A DNA stretch of 64,000 nucleotides from Bradyrhizobium sp. Rc3b. Its GTDB lineage: Bacteria; Pseudomonadota; Alphaproteobacteria; Rhizobiales; Xanthobacteraceae. Each line of letters opens with the position of its first letter. The stretch's first letter is position 1. A program made the translations under genes and the position numbers. The stretch spans positions 186,001 through 250,000 of the forward strand of contig NZ_FOUS01000003.1 of NCBI RefSeq assembly GCF_900114915.1, given 5' to 3'. Positions 8,299-16,278 of this stretch are shown one piece after another. The notes under the pieces were generated by a model. That model was given only the letters and a program-made list of their open reading frames with translations, was not told the origin of the DNA and made no database searches.

Positions 8299-8562
8299 TT
8301 ACTCGCCATCCATCTCGGAGCGCGAAGTGCTGTCTTGTTCGTCGGCAAGCCAGGCGTGGATGCCGGAGGATGGGATGAGCCGCCTGGGAAGATGGGGGTT
8401 GATCGTGCCTGCAAAGACCGCAAGCCCCTCGTCGAGCCTGGCACGCGCGAACAGCTTGGCTTCATGCTCGGTCGCGAAAGTCTTCGTCTCACGCGGACTC
8501 CGCTGTCTCAAAAGTAGCCCCCGTTTTCGAACTTCAAAGGTGACGTACCAAGTCGGAATCAT
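8299..8562 (-). CDS. Small conserved hypothetical protein
   Basis: An 87-residue soluble protein beginning MIPTWYVTFEVRKRGLLLRQ and containing SPRETKTFATEHEAKLFARARLDEGLAVFAGTINPHLPRR. I recognise this as a small protein common in Bradyrhizobium, with no known function. The pattern of a short beta hairpin followed by a helix resembles small single-domain regulatory or DNA-associated proteins, but there is no diagnostic motif. The start at 8562 fits the conserved N-terminus; the longer frame to 8640 would run through the FixK-type box at 8627-8640. That box lies 65-78 bases upstream of this start on the coding strand. Confidence 0.7.
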   Translation of the reverse strand: MIPTWYVTFEVRKRGLLLRQRSPRETKTFATEHEAKLFARARLDEGLAVFAGTINPHLPRRLIPSSGIHAWLADEQDSTSRSEMDGE

Positions 8563-8626
8563 CGCTCGCACCAACGCCCCGCCAACCAGCCCGGTTGCTG
8601 TTGTGGTTTGGCCGTGATCGCAGCGC

Positions 8627-8640
8627 TTGATGCAGATCAA
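8627..8640. promoter_or_regulatory. FNR/FixK-type binding site
   Basis: TTGATGCAGATCAA is a perfect TTGAT-N4-ATCAA palindrome. It lies 65-78 bases upstream of the minus-strand gene starting at 8562 and about 220 bases upstream of the antiporter gene at 8859. The first is the more natural target. Confidence 0.65.
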
Positions 8641-8791
8641 CTCGAATGGCTTGTCGAATTCGCCAGCGAGGAAGGCCAGATGCAGCGCAGCAGCGGCGGG
8701 AGCCGCCGCCTTTGGCGCCTATGGCTATCGCCGGGCGTGCGGATATCAGCCGCCCTGCTATTGAGGCGCCGGTTCGAGGGCGCGCAAGCCG

Positions 8792-8805
8792 TTGAGCTAG
8801 ATCAA
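8792..8805. promoter_or_regulatory. FNR/FixK-type binding site before the antiporter gene
   Basis: TTGAGCTAGATCAA fits TTGA-N6-TCAA with one change from the perfect palindrome. Its centre is about 60 bases upstream of the ATG at 8859, compatible with direct activation. Confidence 0.55.
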
Positions 8806-8858
8806 CACCGGGCCCCTCTCCGGCGGCAGCGTCGAGGTCTGACCGCGAAGGACGGACC

Positions 8859-9962
8859 ATGAATGCGCTCCTCAGGGAAATCCGGCACAGCCCGCTGCTG
8901 TGGCTGCTGATCGTCGTGCCTGTCGTGATCGTGCTCGAGCACGTCATGCCGGACGCGCATACGCTGCTGTTCGTGCTGGCCGTGATCGCCATCGTGCCGC
9001 TCGCGAGCCTGCTCAGCCACGCGACGGAGGCCGTGGCCGAGAAGACAGGCGATGCGGTCGGTGGGCTGTTGAACGCCACGCTTGGCAATCTCACGGAGCT
9101 CATCATCGCGGTCACAGCGTTGCAGGCCGGTCAATACATGCTGGTCAAAGCCTCGATCGCGGGTGCGATCGTGACCAACTCGCTGTTCATGCTGGGCGCA
9201 TCGCTGTTTCTGGGCGGATTGAGGCATCGCGTGCAGGAATACAACCGGGCAGGTGGCAGGCTCCATTCCGCGCTGCTGCTGATGGCCACGATTGCGCTGT
9301 TGTCACCCTCGGCCGTGGCCGATCTCGACTTTCCCGGACACGAGGCGACGGTGCAGCGCTTGAGCACCGCCTTGGCGGTCCTGCTGATCGCGGCCTATGG
9401 TCTCAGCCTGCTGTTCTCGCTGAAAACGCACAAGGAGCTGTTTGCAAGCAGCGACCATGGCGAGGCTGGCGGCCCGATACTGCCGCTTGCAATCGCCGTT
9501 CCGACACTGGGGATCGTCACCGTGCTGGTTGCGCTCGTGAGCGAAATCTTCGTCGCGTCGGTGCAGAAGGCCGCCGAAACGCTCGGCATGACGCCGGCAT
9601 TCGTCGGGTTCATCGTCGTTGCCCTGGTCGGGGCCGCGGCCGAGATGGCCGTGGCGTTTTCCGCGGCACGCCGCAACCGGCTCGACATGAGCGTGAGCAT
9701 CGCGCTCGGAAGCGCCAGCCAGATCGCCTTGTTCGTCGCACCCGTTCTCGTGCTGCTGAGCTACGTTGTCGGGCCGCAGCCCATGGATCTTCAATTCTGG
9801 CCGGGCGCGGTGACCATGGTCATGATCGCCGCCGTGGTGACGAGCTTCGTCACCAATGGCGGACGCTCCGCCTGGTTCGTCGGCGCGCTCCTGCTCTGCA
9901 TCTACGCGATCTTCGCGATGACGCTCTACATGGTCCCGCCCGGCTCGCACGGCCCGGTCTAA
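8859..9962 (+). CDS. Calcium/proton exchanger (CaCA superfamily, CAX/ChaA-like)
   Basis: Inner-membrane antiporter that probably exports Ca2+ or another cation in exchange for protons. The 367-residue product has about eleven membrane segments in two inverted halves. Each half carries the family's acidic helix motif: GNLTELIIAVTALQAG (near residues 76-91) and GAAAEMAVAFSAARRNRLDM (near 257-276). The phrase SIALGSASQIALFVAP after the second motif is diagnostic. A Shine-Dalgarno AAGGA precedes ATG 8859. The upstream FixK-type box suggests oxygen-dependent expression. The stop codon merges with the palindromic repeat at 9962. Confidence 0.9.
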   Translation: MNALLREIRHSPLLWLLIVVPVVIVLEHVMPDAHTLLFVLAVIAIVPLASLLSHATEAVAEKTGDAVGGLLNATLGNLTELIIAVTALQAGQYMLVKASIAGAIVTNSLFMLGASLFLGGLRHRVQEYNRAGGRLHSALLLMATIALLSPSAVADLDFPGHEATVQRLSTALAVLLIAAYGLSLLFSLKTHKELFASSDHGEAGGPILPLAIAVPTLGIVTVLVALVSEIFVASVQKAAETLGMTPAFVGFIVVALVGAAAEMAVAFSAARRNRLDMSVSIALGSASQIALFVAPVLVLLSYVVGPQPMDLQFWPGAVTMVMIAAVVTSFVTNGGRSAWFVGALLLCIYAIFAMTLYMVPPGSHGPV

Positions 9963-10010
9963 AGCATGATCCGGAAAAGTGCGCAGCGGTTTTCCGGAAA
10001 GATCATGCTT
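9962..10010. repeat. REP-like palindromic element
   Basis: AAGCATGATC (9962-9971) and GATCATGCTT (10001-10010) form the outer arms, and CCGGAAAA (9971-9978) with TTTTCCGG (9990-9997) the inner arms. This matches a palindrome I recognise as highly repeated in Bradyrhizobium genomes. The last bases of the antiporter stop codon are part of it, so it may also act as a transcript-end hairpin. Confidence 0.85.
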
Positions 10011-10036
10011 GAACAACGACCTAAAGCGCCGCGCGC

Positions 10037-10085
10037 CGGTTGACCTGTCGGGCAAAACAGCGGCACGATGGCATCATCGGCCTCG
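10037..10085. repeat. Dispersed repeat, copy 2
   Basis: Related to 6489-6535 over about 35 bases (TCGGGCAAAACAGCGGCACG at 10048-10067). It begins GTTGACC, which could serve as a -35 element for the GNAT gene at 10130. Promoter activity is inference. Confidence 0.45.
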
Positions 10086-10129
10086 ATAACATCCAGATCG
10101 CGACCAGCTCCGGGCGACACTCTGCTTCC

Positions 10130-10627
10130 ATGAATCGCTTCAGTACCGACAACCTGAACGCCGAGCGGCTGAACGAAAGTCACCTCGCCGACCTCGTCGC
10201 GCTCCATCTGGATCCCGAAGCGTCGCGTTATCTCGGCGGCGTGCGCTCGGCGGAGGCAACGGAGAAATATCTCGTCGCCAACATGGCGCATTGGGATCAA
10301 TACGGCTTCGGCCTGTGGACCCTGCGCACGAAAGACGGCGCCTTTGCCGGACGGGCGGGCATCCGGCACATCCTGGTGAATGACGTCGACGAGATCGAGA
10401 TCGCCTATGCGTTCGTGCGCGGCGTCTGGGGCCGCGGATTTGCCAGCGAGATCGCGACTGCGCTCACTCGGATCGGGCTGTCACAGCTCGAGCTGCCGTC
10501 TCTCATCGGCATTGTCTATGTCGCAAACGGCGCATCGCGCCGTGTGCTGGAGAAATCGAATTACCTGGTCGAGCGGAGCACGATCCGTCACGGCGAGGAC
10601 GTGGTGATCTACCGAATCCGTCGATGA
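10130..10627 (+). CDS. GNAT family N-acetyltransferase (RimJ/RimL type)
   Basis: A 165-residue single-domain acetyltransferase using acetyl-CoA; the substrate is unknown. It has the RimJ/RimL layout: LNAERLNESHLADLVALHLDPEASRYLGG at the N-terminus, a central strand pair (FGLWTLRTKDGAFAGRAGI) and VDEIEIAYAFVRGVWGRGFASEIATAL, where GVWGRGFA is the pyrophosphate-binding R/Q-x-x-G-x-G/A loop. The closing segment VYVANGASRRVLEKSNYLVERS is the usual late motif. ATG 10130 starts the conserved region. The gene is flanked on both sides by dispersed palindromic elements, which suggests a mobile or rearranged spot. Confidence 0.88.
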   Translation: MNRFSTDNLNAERLNESHLADLVALHLDPEASRYLGGVRSAEATEKYLVANMAHWDQYGFGLWTLRTKDGAFAGRAGIRHILVNDVDEIEIAYAFVRGVWGRGFASEIATALTRIGLSQLELPSLIGIVYVANGASRRVLEKSNYLVERSTIRHGEDVVIYRIRR

Positions 10628-10693
10628 AAGCCGCGGGTCCTCCTGCGCGGTGACGACGTAACCACCGCGCAAGAGGTTGAGCCGCCCAGCCCC

Positions 10694-10755
10694 TTAAGGC
10701 GCGATGCGATCAGGATGGAGCGTCATCGCGCTTTAGCTTGTTGTTTATGCATGAT
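10694..10755. repeat. Second half of a Bradyrhizobium composite palindromic repeat
   Basis: The segment from AAGGCGCGATGCGATCAGGA through GTCATCGCGCTTTAGCTTGT to TATGCATGAT has GCGCGATG and CATCGCGC arms. I recognise it as the part that normally precedes the GCATGATC/CCGGAAAA palindrome found here at 9962-10010. The two parts now lie on either side of the GNAT gene. Confidence 0.65.
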
Positions 10756-10781
10756 GACGTCGCCGCGCGGCCTCGCGGATC

Positions 10782-11024
10782 CTACCTGAAATACCCCAGC
10801 ACGAGATCGATGTCGGAGCTTCCGGCCACCGTGCCGGTCAGCTCGGCGTCGATGACGCGGCGGCAAGCGTCGATCGCGGCGTGGTCGCCGAGGTCGTTGG
10901 CGGCTTCCAGCACGAGCCAGGCCGCGTCCACCGACGCCTTGTCGGGTGCTCCGCCGCCGAGATCGGCGGTGACGGCGCTGTTGAGGTTCTTCTTGCGAAC
11001 CGCGGTGCCGAATTGAGGCAACAT
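10782..11024 (-). CDS. Small hypothetical protein
   Basis: An 80-residue acidic protein starting MLPQFGTAVRKKNLNSAVTADLGGG and ending DIDLVLGYFR. It has no signal peptide, membrane segment or recognised motif. The central part (DKASVDAAWLVLEAANDLGDHAAIDACRRVIDAELTG) looks like two helices. It lies 34 bases downstream of the DUF2336 gene on the same strand, so cotranscription is likely. It is probably restricted to Bradyrhizobium and relatives. Function unknown. Confidence 0.6.
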   Translation of the reverse strand: MLPQFGTAVRKKNLNSAVTADLGGGAPDKASVDAAWLVLEAANDLGDHAAIDACRRVIDAELTGTVAGSSDIDLVLGYFR

Positions 11025-11058
11025 TGCAAATACTCCCCTTCGAATTCCGGGACGATGC

Positions 11059-12177
11059 TCAGTGGACCTGAAGCTCGGGCTGACGGCCGCCGGCGATGGA
11101 ATCCGCGGTCTTGCGCGACTGGTAGAACTTCAAGACGCTGCGCGAGGTCTCGATCTTGAGCCGGCCGAAATCGCGCTCGTTTTCGTGCAGCTCGCGCGCC
11201 GTGATCAGATGATCCTTGGCGCCGAGGAACAGCAGCGACATGGTCGTATCCCAGGAGAAGTCGAGCGCCTTGCACAGCACCAGAATCATCTCGCGGTTGC
11301 GGTCCATCATCGCGCGCTCGATCACGTCGACCGGCAGCGCCGACAGCAGCGACAGGCCGATCTGCACCTCGTCGAAGCGATGCTGGCGCGCATAGTTCGA
11401 GATCGAATCCTGGTTGAGGTTGCCCTGGCGATGCTGCGTCGTCACCACGCGCTTGGCGACGAAATAGCTGCGCGAGGACGGGCCGAACTTGGACTGGAGA
11501 TCGCCGGTGACCTCGGTCACCGAGCTCTGGATCTGCGCCATCATTTCGGGCCGCTCGGTCTCGAGGCGGCGGCGGACGTCTTCCGACGCCTTCGAGATCA
11601 GCTGCTGGAAGATGTGGCGCGGCACGTCCTTGCGCAGGCCAAGCTGCTCGGCGAGGATCGAATCGCCTTCGGCGCGCCGGACCATGTGCAACAGGCCCGA
11701 ACCGGAGAAGCGCGCGCCCTCGTTCCTGGCCACCGACGTCACGACCTCCTGATCGCCGCGCTTGACCAGCACGTCGGTGACGGCCTCGCCGATCGATTTG
11801 CGCTGGGCGATTGCGAGCAGATGCGACTGGCCCTTGGTCATGGCGCTCTCGACCAGCATCTTCTCGTCGAGACGAGTGGAGTCGCGCAGCACGGGACCGG
11901 CGACCTCGATCTCGTCGTCGAGCGCCAGCTTTTCGATGACGTTGAGCGGAGCGTGATCGCACGCCGACATCAGCTCCGAGAGCTGCGCCCGCGCAGCGAC
12001 CTCGATCTCGTCGGCGAGCCGCCCGATGACCTCGCCGAACATGCTGATCTCGTCGTCGCTGTAGCGGCCGGTGATCAGAATGTCGGTCGCATGCCACAAC
12101 GCCTTTGCTCGACTCTCGTCAGTGCCGCGCGCGATCGCGTCGTCCAGATCCTGTAGAAGCGTTTTCGCCCCGTTCAT
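11059..12177 (-). CDS. DUF2336 domain protein
   Basis: A 372-residue soluble, mostly helical protein of the DUF2336 family, common in alphaproteobacteria. The sequence shows repeated helical pairs with LxxxA spacing (LLQDLDDAIARGTDESRAKALWHATDILI; FGEVIGRLADEIEVAARAQLSELM; VVTSVARNEGARFSGSGLLHMVRRA). This suggests an alpha-solenoid scaffold with HEAT-like repeats. No catalytic motif is visible and the function is unknown. The start at 12177 gives MNGAKTLLQDLDDAIARG; a longer frame to 12240 lacks conservation. The small gene at 10782-11024 follows it closely. Confidence 0.85.
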   Translation of the reverse strand: MNGAKTLLQDLDDAIARGTDESRAKALWHATDILITGRYSDDEISMFGEVIGRLADEIEVAARAQLSELMSACDHAPLNVIEKLALDDEIEVAGPVLRDSTRLDEKMLVESAMTKGQSHLLAIAQRKSIGEAVTDVLVKRGDQEVVTSVARNEGARFSGSGLLHMVRRAEGDSILAEQLGLRKDVPRHIFQQLISKASEDVRRRLETERPEMMAQIQSSVTEVTGDLQSKFGPSSRSYFVAKRVVTTQHRQGNLNQDSISNYARQHRFDEVQIGLSLLSALPVDVIERAMMDRNREMILVLCKALDFSWDTTMSLLFLGAKDHLITARELHENERDFGRLKIETSRSVLKFYQSRKTADSIAGGRQPELQVH

Positions 12178-12360
12178 CTCGATAACCCCAATTCTTGGCA
12201 GTTCTTTTGGCGCGCCGCCCCGCCGCTCGTGGCGGGACACCGGATTCCCTGGGAACTGACGCTAGAGATCAAACGCGAGAATTCGGTAAAATCGGCAAAT
12301 CAGTTTTGCCGGGCAAAATTCATTCAAATGCGAGGGAATGGGTTTACGGGCGCGGAAGGT

Positions 12361-12491
12361 GCACTCCCTCTCCCGCTTGCGGGAGAGGGTTGGGGAGAGG
12401 TTGTCTCAACGGAGAGACTCCCAATGTGGAGAGAGCCCCCACCCGGCGCTTCGTGCCGACCTCCCCCGCAAGCGGGAGAGGTCGCACCGAG
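12361..12491. repeat. Composite palindromic repeat, copy A
   Basis: It opens with CCTCTCCCGCTTGCGGGAGA (from 12367), a palindrome with 10-bp arms around TT, and ends with CTCCCCCGCAAGCGGGAGAG (12461-12480), so the two ends are inverted copies of each other. The stretch between is rich in GGAGAG and CTCTCC. It lies between the AsmA stop (12525) and the DUF2336 start (12177). Related copies are at 44929-45120, 52603-52732 and 55790-55930. Confidence 0.85.
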
Positions 12492-12524
12492 CCCGCGGAT
12501 TCATCTCTCTAAACAAGGGCACCC

Positions 12525-15500
12525 TTACGGATTCTGCGGCGTCAGCACCAGCGGCGGCTTTGGCTTGGGCTTGGCGGGCGGCGGACCCGGGGCGGGCTTC
12601 ACGTCGATGGCCGGCGGCAGCGGCGCAAGCTGTTGGGCGAGTGGCGGGCTTGGCGCGGCGGGAGCTGCCTGCGGGGCCTTTGGCAACGGCGCGGCTTTCG
12701 GCTTTGACGGCGCGCGGCGCGGATCCTGGCCCGGCAGCGGCACGTTAACCGGCGCCTGCTCGGGCGCTGCATCCGGAGACACCAGCGTCGGCAGCGCCGC
12801 GGTCGCCGGCGGCGGCTCGCCGCGCTCGATGGCGTCGAGCCGGCGCGTCTCGCGGTCGATCGTGCGCACCGCAAGCCAGGACGACAGCGGCGCAAGGTCG
12901 ATGGTGCGATTGAGCTTGTCGGGAGGGCCGGCCGCGAACAGCTGGATCTCCGGCGGGGCGCCGGAGAGGCCGGTCATGATCGGCGTCAGGCTGGCGCGGA
13001 TGTCGGCCTGGTCGGCGGGAATGTCGTAGCCGCCGGAGACGATGGCGCGGGCGTTCTTCGCTTCCAGCGGCGTGGCGCCGACGCGCAAGCGTCCGTCGCG
13101 GATCGTGAACGGGATCTGCGCCGAGGCCACCGCGATCGGTGCGGCGGCAAGCGCGGGCTCGACCAGCTGGCGCAGGCGGTTGTCGTCGGCGACCTGGCCG
13201 CCATCGCTGGCGCGAATCGCGATCTCGAAGGCGCGCGGATTGAGGCCGCCGATTTCCGCGGAGTCCAGCGTCACCGTGCCGTTGCCGGCGAGCGCACCGG
13301 TGAGTGCCGCGACGCTGCGGCCCTGGCTGGTCAGCGCCATCTGCACCGAGGCGCGCCCCTTCGGCAGCGCGAGATCGCGGTAGCGCAGCGTCGCCGCATC
13401 GACATTGCTGAGATCGATGCGCGCGTTCAGCGCAAGACCATTCGCGCCGTTGCGTGCGTCGAAGCTCGCCGACATCTCGCCGCCACTGAGGCCGCCCTTT
13501 AATGCATCGAGTGCGAGCGACTGGCCGTCGCTTCGCAGCGTGCCGCCGAACGGGCGCAGCTCGATGCCGCCGGGCAACATCCCGCGCAACGCCTGGAAAG
13601 CGATGCGGCCGCGCCAGCCGCCCAACAACCCCGCGCTCAGCGGCTCGCCGGACTCATGCCCGGCGGCGCCGATGGCCATCGCCAGCGCGGGCGCCAGATC
13701 GAGCGTATCGAGGCCGACTTCGCCGTCGACGCTCCTTTCCTGATCGAGCGTCACCGCCAGATGACCGCGCAAATGCGAGCCCGCTGCATTGCCGTCGAGA
13801 TCGTCGAAGGTCAGGCGGTTGCCGGAGAGCGTGAGGCGGGAGGACAGGCTGACGGCCTGCATCGATTTGCCGGCCGGGCTGGTCCCGAACAGCGGCGCCA
13901 GATTGGCGTTGCGCACGCGCAGGTTCACGCTGGCTTTCGGCTCCGACAATTCGACGCTGCCCTGCGCATCGGCGTCGAGCCCGCCGCCGCTGAGCTTTGC
14001 GTTCAATTGCAAAGGCCGCCGCCATGCACCGGTCAGCTTGCCTTCGAATTGCGACGCGCCCTCGCCTGCGGCCACCACGCGATCGAGCCCGAGCAGCGCC
14101 AGCAGCGCGCCGGCCTGCGGCGTCGATATCTTCGAGTCCAGCGTGAAGTCGCTGTTGCGCAATTTGTCGATATCGATGCCGTTGACCGCCGCCACCGGCT
14201 TCTGCGCGGACAGCGTCGCGGTGGCCTTGAGCTGCGGCGCGTCGAGGTCGAGCACGGCGCGGGCATTGCTGCGATCGGCATGCTCGGCATTCCTGTCGAG
14301 GCTGAGATCGAGCTTGAGACGGGTCGCGCCTGGTAATGAGGGGATGGCATCGAAACGGGCGCGGACCGCAGGCGCAAACGGCTCGATCAACGCGGTGAGC
14401 TCGCGCAGCGAATTGGCCGAGGATTTCAGCGCGAGCTTGCCGGTGGCCTTGGTGCGGTCGAAGCTGCCGCTCGCCTCCGTGGTCACGCCGCCGGCCTGGC
14501 CGAAGCGCAGCTGCTCCAGCGACAGCGATGCCGGGCCGTAACCGAGCTTTGCCCCGAATGGCCGCAACTCCTGGCCAGCGGAGATCGCGCTGCCGATATC
14601 GAGCGAGAGCTTTGCCTCTTCCGGCCATTCGCCCTGCGGCCCCGCAAGCGCGCGCACAAAGCTCGCGGCGGCGTCGAGATCGAGCCGATCGGCCTTGAGC
14701 TCGGCGTCGATCCGCGAGCCCTTGCTCGCGCCTGTTTGCACGAAGGCGATGCGGCCCGTGACGGCGCCGCCTTCGATGTCGGCCTTCAGCCTGTCGATGG
14801 CGAGATGGTTGGCGGCGATGGTTACGTCGCCGGCAAGGCGCAGCGGCCGCGTGCTGCGGCGGTTGATCTCGCTGCGGCCCTGCAACCAGGCCACCAGCGC
14901 GTCAGGATCGGAGGATTCGACACTGAGACGACCGCTGAAACTGTCGGCGCCGGGAGCTGCGCCGTTGAGCGAGAGCTGCGTCATGCCGGGCGCGCGCAGC
15001 TCGAGCCGCTGGAAGGTCCAGGACCTTCCATCGGTCTGAAGCTCGGCCGCGATGTTCTGCAGCGGGCGGCCACCGAGCATGATCTGGTCGGAATTGAACT
15101 CGATCTGCGCCGGGATCGGCGCCTGCGGAATGGCAGCCAGCCCCGCGCGCAGCGCCGGCAGGATGCGAAGCGGCTCGGCATCATCCTTGCCCGCGAGCCT
15201 GTCGGCATCGACCTGGCGCGCCGACAGCACCGCGCGCAGCAGCGGCGAGGCGCCGAATTTGAGGTCGCCGACGCCGCCGAGCTTCAGCGCATTGTCTTCA
15301 GCGCCGAAGCTCGCGTCGATCTGCTCGAACTTCGCGCCGGCTGGATCCGCCCTAAGCTTGGTCGTGAGCTTCCACGGCGTTGGACCCGCCTCACCCGCCT
15401 TCTTGACCGCCGGCACGGCCAGCGTCAGCGCACCGTCGAATTTCGGCAGGCGGTTGTCGAAGGCGAGCACGCCCTCGAGATCGGCGAGGATGGCACGCTC

Positions 15501-16136
15501 GCCAGGATCGATGTTGAGATGGAGACGGGTGGCGCTGCCGTCGGCGCTCGGGCCGGAGGAGACGCGGAACGGATAGCGCACCCCGGCGGCGGTGAACCTG
15601 CCGTCGCCGCGCACCGAGCCCGCGAGTGAGCGGACGTCGCCGGAGAAGCCGATGTCGTTCAGCTCCAGCGTCGAACGGCTGGCGGCATCGTGGAGCGCAA
15701 TGCGGCCGGTGAGATTCACCCGCTCGATGGCGAGCGAGGCCAGATTGAAGGTGCCGCTCGCGGTGGAGGGCAAATCGACCCGCCCCCGGGCATCGAGGCC
15801 GAGATCGACCGCCATGCCGCCCACCGAAAGCTCGGTGGCGCGCCATTCGCCGCGCATCAATGAGCCCAGGCTGAACTCGACATCGAGCTTGTCGGCGCGC
15901 AGGCGGCCGAGATCGTTGTTGCCGCCGAAGGTGACCTGGCGCAGCCGCAGCGTCGGCGCCGGCAACAGCCGCGCGTCGAGCTCGCCCGCGACCCGCACCG
16001 GTACGCCGATGATCTTGCCAGCCTCCGCCTCGAACTGGGGCCTGAACTGGTTCCAGTCGACGTAGTAAGGCCCGATCAGCGCGGCCAGCAGCGCAATAAT
16101 GAAGGCAATCGCCAATCCGAGCAGCGTCGTCTGCAC
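12525..16136 (-). CDS. AsmA family inner-membrane protein
   Basis: A 1203-residue protein with one N-terminal membrane anchor (LGLAIAFIIALLAALIGPYYVDW) and a long periplasmic body typical of AsmA/TamB-like proteins, implicated in phospholipid transport to or organisation of the outer membrane. WNQFRPQFEAEAGKIIGVPVRVAGELDARLLPAPTLRL is the AsmA-type start. Repeated beta-rich segments fill the middle, and an AsmA C-terminal region around TLDSAEIGGLNPRAFEIAIRASD precedes a Pro/Ala-rich tail of about 100 residues. I place the start at GTG 16136, preceded by GAGGGGAG at 16148-16141; the upstream TTG at 16154 would start inside that ribosome site. It appears monocistronic. Confidence 0.9.
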   Translation of the reverse strand: MQTTLLGLAIAFIIALLAALIGPYYVDWNQFRPQFEAEAGKIIGVPVRVAGELDARLLPAPTLRLRQVTFGGNNDLGRLRADKLDVEFSLGSLMRGEWRATELSVGGMAVDLGLDARGRVDLPSTASGTFNLASLAIERVNLTGRIALHDAASRSTLELNDIGFSGDVRSLAGSVRGDGRFTAAGVRYPFRVSSGPSADGSATRLHLNIDPGERAILADLEGVLAFDNRLPKFDGALTLAVPAVKKAGEAGPTPWKLTTKLRADPAGAKFEQIDASFGAEDNALKLGGVGDLKFGASPLLRAVLSARQVDADRLAGKDDAEPLRILPALRAGLAAIPQAPIPAQIEFNSDQIMLGGRPLQNIAAELQTDGRSWTFQRLELRAPGMTQLSLNGAAPGADSFSGRLSVESSDPDALVAWLQGRSEINRRSTRPLRLAGDVTIAANHLAIDRLKADIEGGAVTGRIAFVQTGASKGSRIDAELKADRLDLDAAASFVRALAGPQGEWPEEAKLSLDIGSAISAGQELRPFGAKLGYGPASLSLEQLRFGQAGGVTTEASGSFDRTKATGKLALKSSANSLRELTALIEPFAPAVRARFDAIPSLPGATRLKLDLSLDRNAEHADRSNARAVLDLDAPQLKATATLSAQKPVAAVNGIDIDKLRNSDFTLDSKISTPQAGALLALLGLDRVVAAGEGASQFEGKLTGAWRRPLQLNAKLSGGGLDADAQGSVELSEPKASVNLRVRNANLAPLFGTSPAGKSMQAVSLSSRLTLSGNRLTFDDLDGNAAGSHLRGHLAVTLDQERSVDGEVGLDTLDLAPALAMAIGAAGHESGEPLSAGLLGGWRGRIAFQALRGMLPGGIELRPFGGTLRSDGQSLALDALKGGLSGGEMSASFDARNGANGLALNARIDLSNVDAATLRYRDLALPKGRASVQMALTSQGRSVAALTGALAGNGTVTLDSAEIGGLNPRAFEIAIRASDGGQVADDNRLRQLVEPALAAAPIAVASAQIPFTIRDGRLRVGATPLEAKNARAIVSGGYDIPADQADIRASLTPIMTGLSGAPPEIQLFAAGPPDKLNRTIDLAPLSSWLAVRTIDRETRRLDAIERGEPPPATAALPTLVSPDAAPEQAPVNVPLPGQDPRRAPSKPKAAPLPKAPQAAPAAPSPPLAQQLAPLPPAIDVKPAPGPPPAKPKPKPPLVLTPQNP

Positions 16137-16278
16137 GGGTCTCCCCTCGGCCAAACCGGCATCCGGACCAAACCCTGGCCTTAGTGGACTTCAGGCGTGC
16201 CGGAACAGCCCCTTATATAGGGGGAAGTGTGGCGAAGTCACAGCGACTGTTGCGCGCGGAGGTTAATGCCGGCGCGCC

